Source of the DNA: Neocallimastix lanati (nom. inval.)
Taxonomy: Eukaryota > Neocallimastigomycota > Neocallimastigomycetes > Neocallimastigales > Neocallimastigaceae
Assembly: GCA_016946835.1 (NCBI GenBank)
Contig: JACVTC010000084.1
Span: 552,501 to 587,500, forward strand
Length of the DNA: 35,000 nucleotides
Direction of reading: 5' to 3'
Under the pieces are notes generated by a model. It ran no database searches and was not told the DNA's origin. It was given only the letters and a program-made list of their open reading frames with translations. Within the stretch, counting starts at the first letter, position 1; every line of letters begins with the position of its first letter. The position numbers were made by a program, and so were the translations under genes. This document shows, piece after piece, positions 13,355 to 25,960 of this stretch.

Positions 13355-16300
13355 TTGTTGAGAGTTTTGTGATGATGGTGTCGATTGAACCTTTCTATTA
13401 TTTCCTGGAATAAATTCAGCTACATTTACATTGGCGGTAAAACTACTATTACTACCACCACCACTACTACTACTACTACCACTATCATTTGATTTATGTG
13501 AATTAGTAGTAGAAGAAGTAGTGTTATTATTAGTATTGTTACTGTTGTTATTGTTACTATTATTACCATTATTCTTATTAGCTTTATTAGCATTATTCTT
13601 TTTGCCTTTACCACTCTTATTCTCACTAGCATTATTTAAAGAACCTTTATTATTTGATGTTGATGCTGTTGTCACTGATGTGTTCGTATTACCATTACTA
13701 CTACTACTACTACTCTCTTCATTAATACTATTCAATATTTTAGCAATATTGGCATCCATAGTAGCTTTAGCTATAGCATTAGCGTCATTTGCATTATTAT
13801 TGTTGTTATTATTTTTATTTTTAGCTGCATTATTTCTATTCTTCTTTTTACTCTTACTACCAGTACTTGCTTTTGGATTATTGTTTGTGGCATTGACATT
13901 GATCTTACCATTTGGATCATTTGTATTACTATTTACATTATTAATATTTGTATTATTGTTGTTATTACTACCATTATTTTGATTTTTATTCATCTTTTTC
14001 TTTGAATTATTCTTATTATTTTGATAATTGGAATTATTATTTCCCTTGATATCATTTTTACCTTCATTCATGCCATTAGAATTACCTGTACCATCTCCTC
14101 CTTTCATACCATTATTTATTTTATTTAGTGAGGCATTCACTGTAGGATTATTACCATTACCATTCTTGTAACCATTATATTTATTATATCTTGTATTACC
14201 AGTAGTCATCGTACCATTTTCATTATACATATTTCTCGTTACCATATTCGTATTTTGATAATAGTTGTTATAACTATTCATCATTTTACCGTTACCCTTT
14301 TTAGAATTTGGATGATATACCGGATGATTCTTACCACCACCACTACCACCATTACTATTATTACTATTATTATTAGTAGTAGCAGTATTATTACCATTGG
14401 AATTCATATTACCATTACCATTATAGGTACTGAGATTAAGAGACACACCATTTCCATCATTATTATAGTAAACCATTCCATTCTTTTGTTGATATGATAT
14501 AGTATTACTACCGTTACCATTACTATTATTTTTATTATTATACATGACTCCGTTACCACCCTTTCCATTGCCACCATTCAAATAGTTCATTTTATTAATC
14601 ATACCACCACCATTAAAGTTACTTCCGCTACTATAGTTGGACTGAACATACGGATTAGCATTGATCATCGAAGTATTTCCATAGAGTGAATATGATGAAT
14701 TGGAGGCATAATTAATATTATTATTTTGACGATTCTTCATCATGTTATTATTGGTGGTTGTTGATTTCTTATCATCTTGATAGGCTTCATCATCAAAATC
14801 TATAAAATTGTACTTGGCCAAAAAACCCCAACCTAATAACTTTTTCTTTGGCTTAGTATTCGTTTCATTGGTTTTACTCTCAATACCATTACCTGTCATC
14901 TTATTGTAGAGCATATCATTGGAATTACTATGGCCCAATGTGTTAAGACTACTATTACTACTACTACCAACAACAACACCATTACCATTTCCATTTCCAT
15001 TACTATTTCCGTTACTATTACTATTACTGCCATGACCAACATGATTCGGATTACCCTTTATCTTAGTAAAAGATTTAGTGGTCATATCTGTAGTTCCTTG
15101 AACTTCCTGCTGTATATGATAAAGATCGGCGGTAATCATATTTGCCTGTAATTTCTTTTCTGTTTTCCAACCTAAATTGAAGCCAAGATCATAGTCATGA
15201 TTTTCAGTATAGGAATTGAATTTATAAAGATTATTATTGGTGCCATTGTTACCAATACTATTACTACTATTACTACTATTACCATTACCATTACCATTAT
15301 CATTACCATTATTATTATTATTGGCCGTCGTAGTAGTTGTAATACTGGTTGAACTATTACTAGTATGATAATTACTACCATCATTGCCAGCCCCAACACT
15401 ACCATAACTATTACTATTCTTATGATCATGACTAAGCCAAGGATTCTTAATTTCAACAGAAGCACTCTTTGAAGAAGTAAATGATTTATCTATTCCAGTA
15501 TTAATCATAGGCTTATTAGATTTAGAGGTGGAAGTACTTCCCATAACAGGAATTACCTCCTTACCATCATTTTCACTACTGAAAAAAGAGGAATAACCAA
15601 ATGGATAGCTTGAGGTGGAATAACTTCTTGTCTTACGATAAGGATAGCTTATTTTTTCATTAATTTTTAAACTATTCATTGTAGCCGTAGCATTGGTACC
15701 AGTCGCTGTACTACCCATTCCATTAGTATTAAAGTAGGCACTTGTTATTGTATATGGATCTGATGATAGCGTACTCAAAGAATCATTTAACCCATCTCCC
15801 ATCATACCTGACTTACCCAAATGAAGAGAGGACTTTGCCATGGTATTTGTAGAAAATAAATTATTAAATTCAGAATCACTTCCTTTTCTATTAGCAAAAG
15901 AAAGAAGGCCACCACCACTGCTACTGCCACTTCCTCCAACACCACCAAGACCACTTAGACTACTACTATTATTACTACCACCAACACCATTATTATTAGT
16001 ATTTAAAGAATAATTAAAAGAAGAAAGGAAGGAATCCTCTTTAAATAAATTGACTGCATGACTACTACTACTACTCCTTCTACTTATACTATTAAACTCA
16101 TTCAAACTGATACTATTACTACGTGTTCTATGTTCTGGAGTAGTTTTTGTTTCACTAACCTCCTCTAAACTATCCAGCGCCATACTTCCCAAATTACTAC
16201 TACTTCCTCCTCCAAATCCTGAATTTAATTCTTCCAACGATTTCTTTTTAGAAAGAGAAAAGGAAGAAATTAACGGACAAGATTGTCTTCTTGAGGAATT

Positions 16301-19300
16301 ATAGTAATGGAAGGGGAAGCCTCTTATGGATTTCAAATGACTATTACTGGTTGATGATACGGTATCGAAAGAATTATCTAAATTTTCACCATCATATTCA
16401 GATGAACTGACAATAGAATTCATAAATAACGAATCGGCACAAATTGAAAAAGATCTTCCTCTTGAAAAAATATTAGGATAATTACTAAAACCTAATCCCG
16501 TCGTATCAGTTGAAATACTGTCTCTATCATAGTAGCTATTAGTAGTAAAAGAGGTACGATCATCATCAAATATCGAAGGAGCTAAACTTACATTATTACC
16601 ATTTTCAGTAGAAAAGCACTTCAACGTATCATTACTACTACCACCGGTAATTGAATTCTTACCATCTTCATTCATACCACCTACAGTATTACTATTTCCA
16701 ATAGATTTATTATCTAAATTAACCATATCACTGATATTAAAGGAATCCAGGTCAAACCCTTGTTTATCTTCTTCTTCATTCTTTGGAAAAGATATCTTCG
16801 TGGCATTTTCTATACTACTCGTCACCATAGAAGAATAAGGTGTAGAGAAATCACTTAAACTTTTTTTCAATCCTGGTGTGGTCACAGTCGATTTTCCATT
16901 ACCATCAATGAAATTTAAGGTACTTGTCGATGAGGAATTATTTAGCGTACTCGTCATGGCCGATAAGGAATTATAAGAAGAGGAATTAGACATTGTATAA
17001 TTATTGAAATTTCCTGAAAATGAAGCACTATGATTCAAATTTACCTTTCCTACTGGTGTAGTATAGGCAGAACTTTCTACATCACTTTTAGTATCTATTA
17101 TTTTAATATTTAATATATATATATATAAATAAAACAAAAATGATTAACAAATTGAAAATAAGCATCGCATTTTCAATAATAAAACCAAATTATTCTTATA
17201 TATTTAGGTATGTATATTCCATGTAATACTAATAATTTTTTATTTTTATTTAATAAAGAAAAAAAATAATATCAAAAAAAATTTTTTTTTTTTTTTTACC
17301 TTTAATGGATTCAGAAGCCTTTGTAGAAGGAGTTGATGAGGAAGAAAGTTGAACTGTAGCTGCTTTCTGAGATTTACCACTTGAATTATTATTAGTAGTA
17401 GTATTAGTATTATTATCATTAGTATTATTATTATTAAAGTTCATCTTATTGAAACTATAAGAATGAAGATCCGCATTACTACCAGATTGATTAACCATGG
17501 TAGAATTTGAAGAAGGAGAAGATAAAGAAGATGAGGCTGAAGAATTTGTTGCTGAATTGGATACAGAAGAGGAAGAAGAAACACCTGCAGAATGAGGTGG
17601 TGTAACCAATTCTTTTGCTGCAGAATGATTAATAGCTGAATGATAAGAATAATTCAAGGCTGGTAAGGAACCTCTTCTAACATTACTATAATTACTTAAA
17701 TTTGTCAAGATATCATAGGTACAACTAATACTATTTCTATGAGAACCTAAACCACTACGAACAGGTAAGCTTTCAATTACATTATTTTTAAAGAGTTCAA
17801 AATTGGTTGAAAAGGGTGAATACGGCATACTCGTATAACCATCCGCCTTTTTAGAATCTTCCGTAATTAAATCAGCTCCAAGTTTACCAATATGTAATTT
17901 AGATAGTTTATCTCCTTTTTTCTTTCCTTGTTCCTTTTTTATTAATAATTTCATATCTTCAGTATCACTTCCTTCTTCTGTACGATCTTCAATAATACTT
18001 GGCATCTTATTCACATTCCCACTTCCTAATTCATAGCATAAATGAATACTTTTATTTTCGATAGGCACTGTTCCACCAATCACAAATTCGTTTTCTTTTC
18101 CTAAAAACTTCAAAGAATCATCATTAGTTCCAATAACACCTAATAATTTAGCCTTTTTTAAAGAACCAGTAGATGACCTATGACATAAGGATGGAGTAAC
18201 TGGTTTCTTAATTTCTTTATAATCCTTTTCATTAAGAAATTGGTTTATTCCTTCAAAAGAAGGTGTTTCAGAACTAACTTCTATCACCTCTTTAATTTCA
18301 GTTTTTATATCTAAAAATATAAATTAATACAAAATGAAATTATATATATATATATATATGTGTTAATTCAATTTTTGCCTTTAAATATTTTTTAAATAAA
18401 AATTAAACTTTTTCTTTTTTTTTTTTTTTTATTAAAAATTTAAATATTGAATTCAATTATTTTTTTTATTTATTAAAACACAACAAAATATCAATTTTTT
18501 TAACAATATTAAATATATTTATTTTTATATTTAGAATTATAATTAAAACCATTATATTAATTACCGTTTTTAATTTCTTCACTCTCTTTTTCTATTAATT
18601 CTTTTTTATTTTTATCATCATTTTTAGATTTCTTTTTATCCTTTTCAAAAGGATGATCATTATCATCATCATCATCATTAATCTCTTCGCTATCTTCATT
18701 ATTATTATCTTCTTTATTATCATTTTCATCATTGTTATCTGCATTATCATCATTATCTTCATTATTACTATCATTGTTATCATCTTCTTTGTTACCATCT
18801 CCATTATTGTCATCGTTTTTATTATTTTTATCACTATTATTATTTTCATTATTATTGTTATCATTATTTTGATCACCTTCATTGCCATCATTACTAGAAT
18901 TGCTTTGATCATTATTATCTTGATCATCACCTCTATTTTCATGACGCTCCTGATCCTCTTCATGATTCTCTTCATTATTTTTATGTTCTTGATGATCATC
19001 ATTATTTTGATCAGAAGATGAATTACTATTATCATTTTCATTATCACTTTCGTGATTTTCAGTACATTGATGCGCAGCAATTTTAAAATTATCTTCAAAT
19101 AATATATCTTGCAATTCAATTGTACCTATATAAAAATAAAGAAAAAATTAAAGAAAAAATTTAATTAATAATTTTTTCTAAACCTTTTTTTTAAATATAT
19201 ATATATATATTAAATTATCTCTATAAAAAAATTTTTTTTTTTTGATATCAATAAAGAATTAAAATTTTTCTATTAAAAACCTTTTTTAATATTTATATTT

Positions 19301-19719
19301 ATCATTTTTTAATAACTAAACAAAAAAAAATAATAATTACCTTTTAATTTATTTTTATTAGAGAATTCCTTTATATTATTAATTTGAAAGATCATTGAAA
19401 GAAAGGAACTTAAAACAGTTGAAATAACAAAAGAAGATATCATACAGCTTGATAAAATGGTAGATAACATAGATTCTAAATAATCTAGTTTTGTATTCAA
19501 TAATGAATAATCTATTTTCTTTAATTTATCATCTTCATCATATAAGGATAATAATTCTAAAAGTGTAATCTTGAAGGAAGAAGATTTTCTTCCCTCTTCT
19601 TTCATACTCAATATATACATAATTTCAATAAATTTATTCATAAATAATAATGGATTCTCGATAGTTTTATTAATATTATAATTATCTAAATAATTAACTT
19701 TTGATATTGAATGTGACAT
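13211..19719 (-). CDS. Large Ser/Asn-rich disordered protein with C-terminal PAM2-like motif (four exons, 1944 aa)
   Basis: Exons 19719-19341, 19125-18565, 18310-17300 and 17094-13211 join in frame at GT-AG junctions, each in phase 1, giving 5835 bases. The start ATG follows an A-run with an in-frame TAA nine bases upstream. Residues 1-127 look structured, with a hydrophobic segment at about 84-112. Residues 127-313 are an Asp/Asn/Glu/Ser-rich acidic tract. Residues 314-650 are Ser-rich. Residues 651-1944 are Ser, Gly and Asn-rich. Less repetitive islands occur near 1290-1330 and 1402-1424 (GWGFLAKYNFIDFDDEAY). Basic-directed serines recur (RGRSFS, RTRSNS, KTRSYS, RRGS, RRQS). Residues 1868-1880 read SFTANVNVAEFIP, resembling the PAM2 motif that binds the MLLE domain of poly(A)-binding protein. 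Inference: a cytoplasmic mRNA regulator or condensate component. No catalytic domain is seen and the family is not recognised. Confidence 0.85.
13406..13435 (-). other. PAM2-like motif (poly(A)-binding-protein interaction), residues 1871-1880
   Basis: The encoded ANVNVAEFIP fits the PAM2 core pattern LNPNAxEFxP: Asn at positions 2 and 4, then Glu-Phe-x-Pro. The usual first Leu is Ala here, and the preceding Ser-Phe-Thr may supply the hydrophobic anchor. It sits in a disordered, Asn/Ser-rich C-terminal tail, as PAM2 motifs normally do. Confidence 0.6.
18566..19124 (-). repeat. Acidic Asp/Asn/Glu low-complexity tract (exon 2 of the large gene)
   Basis: The exon is made almost wholly of GAT, AAT, GAA and AGT codons. 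The other reading frames stay open over the same stretch simply because of this composition, so they are not separate genes. Confidence 0.85.
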
Positions 19720-22206
19720 TTTTTTTCCTTATTAAATGAATTTTTATTATATATATATATATTAATTTCTCTTATATTAATATATACAATTTTTTTTTCT
19801 TCTTTGTTTCTCTAAATAATAATAAAATTATTTTTAATCAATATTATTATAATATTTGGATTAAAAATATTTTTATTATTATTTAAGAAAAAGAAAAAAG
19901 ATATTATATATATCCTTTTTTTTTCTAATACTGTAATGAAATAAGTTCTTTAAAAGAAAAAGAAAAATATATATATATACATATATATTTACGTATAGTA
20001 TTTCAAATAGTTTTATATACTAGGTTTTTTTAACTTATTATAAAATTATATTACCACTATTATACAAATTTTTTTTTATTTTTTTGTTTTTTTTTTGGTT
20101 TTTTACTTTATTTTTTTCTTTTTTTTAAAAAAAAAAAAAAAAAAAAAAAGCTTTGTATTTCTTATACTAAAATATAAATTGTTAATATATATACAAAAGT
20201 AGAAAATTTAAAGGTTTTTTTTTTTTAATATATTTATTAATAAAATGTGTTTCGTTATTTTATTATATATTTTTCGTACTTTTATGAATATATATATATG
20301 AATATAGGATAGAATTTCTTAATGTAAATTAATAGTATATGATATTTATTAAATTATAAAATCGTTTCCATATATAATTCCGTTTTTATGTATTTTTTTT
20401 TTTTAATTTATTTGTTTTTTTTCTAATACTCTGTATTGAATTTATCTTTATCTGTAAAAATTAGGATTTTTTAATAAAATATTTAAATATGCTTTCTTTT
20501 TACAATTAATTATATTATTACATTACTTTAAAAGAATAAGTATAAATATATTCTTTTATTTAAATTTTATTTTATTGTTTAATTATTGAGAAAATATATA
20601 TATATATTTTTTTTATTTTAACTAATTATATAAATCTGATAAATTTTAGCAAGTTCTCAAAAAAAAAAAAAAAAAAAAGAAAAAAAAAGGTATTTTTATC
20701 AATTAAATATATATATATGATATTATGTGAAAATATTAATAAAAAATAAACCTTTTTTTAATATTTATCAGTTTATATGTCAAAAATTATATTATAGATT
20801 AAATATAATTATTTTTTTTTTTTTGGTTTTTTGTTTTTGATTTTTGATTTTTGTTCCTTTTTTTTTTTTCTGATTTTCTGTTTTTCTTATTTTGTTTTTT
20901 TTTTTTTTTTTGTTTTTTTATTTTTTTTTTGATCCTATTTTAAATTTAATATTAACTAAATTATTATTTTTTTTTTTGATTATTATTATACAAACAATAT
21001 TCTTTTTTATTATTTAATAAATTATTATATGGATAGTAAAAAAATAAAAAATTAAGATTATTTCTATTATTATTTAATAAGTACTAATATTTATCTCAAT
21101 TGTTCAATTTAAAAAGCTATTATTTATTCTTTAAATAAATGTACTATTGCTTTTTATATTTAGGTATGTTGAATATACCATTATATAGGTTACATATAAT
21201 TAATTGTTATTTAAAAACGATAAGATTATTTTTTAAAAAATTAAATTACATGTACAAAATATAAAAATAATACAAAATAAAAAAAAATAAAGTAAAAAAA
21301 ATAAATATATTATTCATGAAATAGATATTGTTATCTAAAACATAATATTTTCTCATTAATTCTTCATAAAAAAGAGTACTTTTAAATAAAATATTTTAAA
21401 ATATTTAAAAAAATAAAGATTATTACTAAAAAAATAGTTTACTACCTATTTATCTTTATTCTTTTATATATATAATTATTTTATATCTATTAGATTTCTT
21501 TTTTATGCTTAATTTCTATTTATATATTATGTAAATTTACAAATATATATATATATATATTTTTCCTTTTTTACCTTTACTTTTTTATATTTTGTTTCTT
21601 TCTTAAAAGAAAATTTTAATACTATCAAAAATTAGTTGTACTAACACTTTCTTCTAAATTCATTTCTTTTATGTAATTTTAAATGTATTAAAATAATAAT
21701 TATAAATAGGAACAAATGTATTTCTTTTTGTAAAATCAATATTAATATATCTCTCTTTTTTTTATATATATATTTTATTCTATAGATAAAAAAATTTTTT
21801 TTTCTCTTTAAAAAAAAGAAAAATAAAAAATATTTTTATACTATCATTTAAACTTTATAAAATAGTAATAAAATTATTATTCTTTATTCTTGTTTTAAAT
21901 TTATTTATATATATATAACTATTTCTTATATAATAAATATAATTTGTTGAATAAATTATATCTAAAGATTCTCTTTTTATATATATATATTTAAAAAAAA
22001 AAAAGTATTTTTTATTACACTTTTTCCTTTTTTTTTTAAAAAAAAAAATATTAATAATGATAGGTGTTTTTTTTTTTTTTAAAATAACTAACCACTTAAT
22101 TTATTTTAATATATGTTTTCTTATTTTGTTATTGAAATTGAACCAATTCTTTTTACTATTTTATTTATAAAAAGAATTTTAATATATTCTTTCTTTTTTC
22201 TACTAT

Positions 22207-22243
<37 letters not shown>

Positions 22244-22649
22244 AAAAGAAGAAAAAAAGATAAAAAGAAAAAATAATTAGTTACAAAAGATTTTGAATTG
22301 AACTTTCAAAATAAGTAACTTTTTTTTTAAAACTAATATATTCATAAAATATTTATTGAATTTATTGAATAACGATAAAATAGTATTTTATTTGCTTCCT
22401 TTTTTTTTAAAAAAAAAAGTAAAAAAAAAAAAAAGGAAAAAGAAAAAAAAATTTTAAAAATTTTTTTATAAAAAAAATTATTATTACTTTAAAAAAAGTA
22501 AAAAAAATAATAATAATAATTATAATTTCTATATCAATATTAATTAATTTGTTGGTAAAAATAAAATAAAATATAAATATAAATTTATAATTAATTAGTT
22601 TTAGAATAAAATAATAATAATAAAAATAGTTATTAATAATAGTTATAAC
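19720..22649. other. AT-rich desert upstream of the large gene
   Basis: No gene seen. It contains T/G-rich runs (TTTTTGATTTTTG near 20820-20930), A-runs of about 20-36 bases (for example near 20125-20149 and 22207-22241), and TA runs. The promoter of the large gene should begin here, but no distinct element stands out from the background. Confidence 0.65.
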
Positions 22650-22725
22650 ATAAATAATAAAGAATCACTAATAAATAAATAATAATAAAAAACCCTTTCT
22701 TTATTAGTGAAATTTATTATTTATT
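22650..22725. repeat. Imperfect inverted repeat (hairpin)
   Basis: Perfect 11-bp arms TCACTAATAAA (22665-22675) and TTTATTAGTGA (22700-22710) flank a loop containing AACCCTTTC. After a 2-3 base mismatch the pairing extends outward another 12 bp (ATAAATAATAAA with its complement). Confidence 0.7.
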
Positions 22726-23667
22726 ATTTATTATTTCTTTTTATTTTTATTTTTTAATTAATTTATAAATAATAAAATATAAAATAATAATAATAATAAA
22801 ATTAATATAAAAAAAATGAATAAACTTTATTAATTATAAAAATTCCAATTTTATAGTTTTTTTAATGAAAAAAAAATTTTTTTATATTTTAGTTTAAATA
22901 ATCAAATTAAAAAATTTATTTAAATTGCAATATACTTCAATATATATTAAACGTATATTAATTTTAAATCAAATTAAATTATAAAAAAGAAAAAAAATTT
23001 TTTTTTTAATAAAAACAATAAAAAGTTTAAAAAAGAGTAAAAGAAAAAAAAAATACTATTATTTATTATTATAATTAGGTATTATTATTATTATTATTAT
23101 TTATTATTATTATTTATTATTATTATTATATTATTAAGTATTATTAAGTATTATTATTATTAAATATTAGAATAAAGCATTTGAAGAGTAAAAAAAAAAT
23201 AAAAAAAAAATTAATAAATAAATAAATAAAATGAATTAAGAAAAAAATAAAAAATAATAAAAAATATTATATAATATATATGTAACATGATGTATATAAA
23301 TTATTATTTATTTAATAATTTATAGAATTAACAATTTTATATATATAATTAAAGCTAAAATTAACAAATTAAATATGTATATATTATTAACAAACAAACA
23401 AAAAAAAAAAAAAAGAAAAAAAAATTCAATACAAAAACTTTTACATCTTTTTCCAACTTTACAAAATATAAGATGATTGTAAATTATTAAACTATTATAA
23501 AAATCTAATGTTACAAATAAATTTTTTTTATTTATGAAATATTTTTACAATTAATAAAAATTGTTTATAACATACTTTTAAATATATGTATTAAAATATA
23601 TTATAGATATCTATTTTAATAATAATAACAAGATAATAAAATTTATAATCAATATTATTTTTTTTCT
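22726..23667. other. AT-rich spacer, no gene seen
   Basis: A and T runs, ATT repeats near 23083-23160, and a CAAA repeat near 23391-23404. No coding signal. Confidence 0.7.
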
Positions 23668-23708
23668 TTTTTACTGTATTGTCTAATTAATAGACAATAC
23701 AGTAAAAA
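23668..23708. repeat. Perfect 18-bp hairpin with 5-base loop
   Basis: Arms TTTTTACTGTATTGTCTA (23668-23685) and TAGACAATACAGTAAAAA (23691-23708) are exact complements around ATTAA. The arm contains G and C bases, so it is not a trivial AT palindrome. Confidence 0.9.
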
Positions 23709-24773
23709 GAGTTTAAGATTACAATTTGTATATAATGTAATAAAAGTATCTACAGCATTTAGGATATATATATAAAATAAAATATAATACAATAAAATTA
23801 AAAATTTAAAATTTAATAAATTTTATGTTCTCTTTATTATACTTTAAACAAATTCTAAATACCTTTTTTTTTTTTTTTTTTACTACTTAAAATTATTTTT
23901 TTTTTATATAAAACTTTGTAAAAAAAAAATTTAATATAAAATTTAAATAATTTAATCTCTTTTGACTTTTCCTCAAAATTAAAGTACAAATGTACATATA
24001 TATATAAAATTAAAAATAAAAAGAACTTCAATATTGAAAAGTAAAATTATATTAAGTTAAAAAATAAAAAAAATATATTACGTTTATTCTATAAAAATAT
24101 TTCATTTTATTTAATTTTTATTAATAAAACAATATTATATATATTATATATATTTACTGCTCTATTTGTATCATCTATGAACCTAATAATATTTTTATAT
24201 TATTAAGTTATTAAAGTTTTTCTTATTTTTTTCCTCTTTTTTTTAAAAAAAAAAATAATAAATAAAATGAAATAAAATACATTCATTATATTTACAATAA
24301 TAACTTTTTTAAAAAGTTCAAATTTTTATTTTTATTTTATCGTATTTTTTATTTTGATCAACTTTTAAACTTATGAAAATTGAAAGAATAATAGTTTTAA
24401 AAGTAAGCTACTTATAATTATTATAACTATTATTATCATTACTATTATTAATTTAAACAGTTTGATCATAATATAAAAATATATAAACCAAATTCTAATA
24501 GTTACAAAAATAATATATACTCTTATAATAATACTTTTATTATTAAAATATATATTTATATAGAAGAAGTAAAAAAATAAAAAATAAAAAAAAAATAAAT
24601 AAAAAATAAAAAAAATAAAAATTGCCAATATGAATATGAAATTAGAGTTAAGCAAACTTTATAATAAAATTTAATTACTTTATATCGAATCAATTAATAA
24701 TTAATTTACAAAAAAAATAATAATAATATATATATATAAATATATATATTTTTTATTATTTTTATTTATTTAG

Positions 24774-24817
<44 letters not shown>

Positions 24818-25500
24818 GGCTGAATCTTAATTCATTGTTTATTTAAATAAAAAAAACAATTATAACAAACCTTTTTAAAAAAAAATAATAATAAAAATAA
24901 ATATAATAAAATAAAAATTTAAATAAAAAGTATTAATATAAAAAAAAAAATTTTTTTTTAAGTTTTAATAAAATTTGTTATTTAAATAATTTAAAATATC
25001 TCGACAATTATTATTACTATTATTATTATTTTATTATTGATTATTATTATTATTATTTATATATTATTTATTTTTTATTATTTATAATTTGTTATATTTT
25101 ATTATTTATTATTTATTTAATTATTAATTATTTAATTATTACTTAAATTATCACTTTTATATTTAAACAATTACAATTATTAATAATTAATAGTTTATCA
25201 TCAGTTATTACTATTATTATTTAATTATTAGTAGTATTATTATTATTATTTTATTATTAATATTTAATTATTTATTATCACTACTACTCTTTTATTGATA
25301 GTAGTCAAAAAAGTTATTACGTTAATAAACTATATTAATAATGATAAAAAGTATAACATAGAAATATAAATGTAGTCAATATAATATTATTGTAATGTAT
25401 CGGTTTAAATGAGTTTATTAAAAAATATAAATGAAACAAAATAGTTCAATGCCAAAAAAAAATATATATATATATATATATAATTACAATCACTTATATC
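23709..25500. other. AT-rich spacer, no gene seen
   Basis: It includes a poly-A run of about 43 bases at 24774-24816 and degenerate ATT/TTTA repeats from about 25010 to 25280. An open frame near 24371-24655 encodes only Phe/Ile/Tyr-rich low-complexity sequence and is not considered a gene. Confidence 0.7.
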
Positions 25501-25690
25501 TTATTATTATTTATTATTCAATTATTATTTATTATTCAATTATTATTTATTATTCAATTATTATTTATTATTCAATTATTATTTATTATTCAATTATTAT
25601 TTATTATTCAATTATTATTTATTATTCAATTATTATTTATTATTCAATTATTATTTATTATTCAATTATTATTTATTATTCAATTATTAT
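25501..25690. repeat. 18-bp tandem repeat, about ten units
   Basis: The unit CAATTATTATTTATTATT repeats head to tail with almost no variation. It appears to be two and a half heptamers fixed by a CAA marker, and it runs directly into a heptamer array. Confidence 0.93.
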
Positions 25691-25960
25691 TTATTATTTA
25701 TTATTTATTATTTATTATTTAATTTTTATTATTTATTATTTAATTTTTATTATTTATTATTTAATTTTTATTATTTATTATTTATTATTTATTATTATTT
25801 ATTATTTATTATTTATTATTTATTATTTATTATTTATTATTTATTATTTATTATTTATTATTTATTATTTATTATTATTATTTATTATTTATTATTTATT
25901 ATTAATTAATTATTATTTATTATTTATTATTTATTATTTTATATTAATTATTATTGATTA
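25691..25960. repeat. Heptamer satellite (ATTATTT)n, second locus
   Basis: Same 7-bp unit as at 5.7-6.5 kb. There are three TTTAATTTTTATTATTTAT variants near 25715-25775 and a few phase slips. Confidence 0.93.

Noticed and set aside
13426-15465. Several open frames overlapping the large gene on both strands
   Set aside because: They are shadow frames kept open by AAT, AGT and GGT codon repeats; only the joined minus-strand frame has phase-consistent splice sites and non-repetitive islands.
18595-19119. Met/Ile/Lys-rich frame and an Ile-rich antisense frame across the acidic exon
   Set aside because: They are side effects of GAT/AAT repeats; the acidic frame joins both neighbouring exons in phase.
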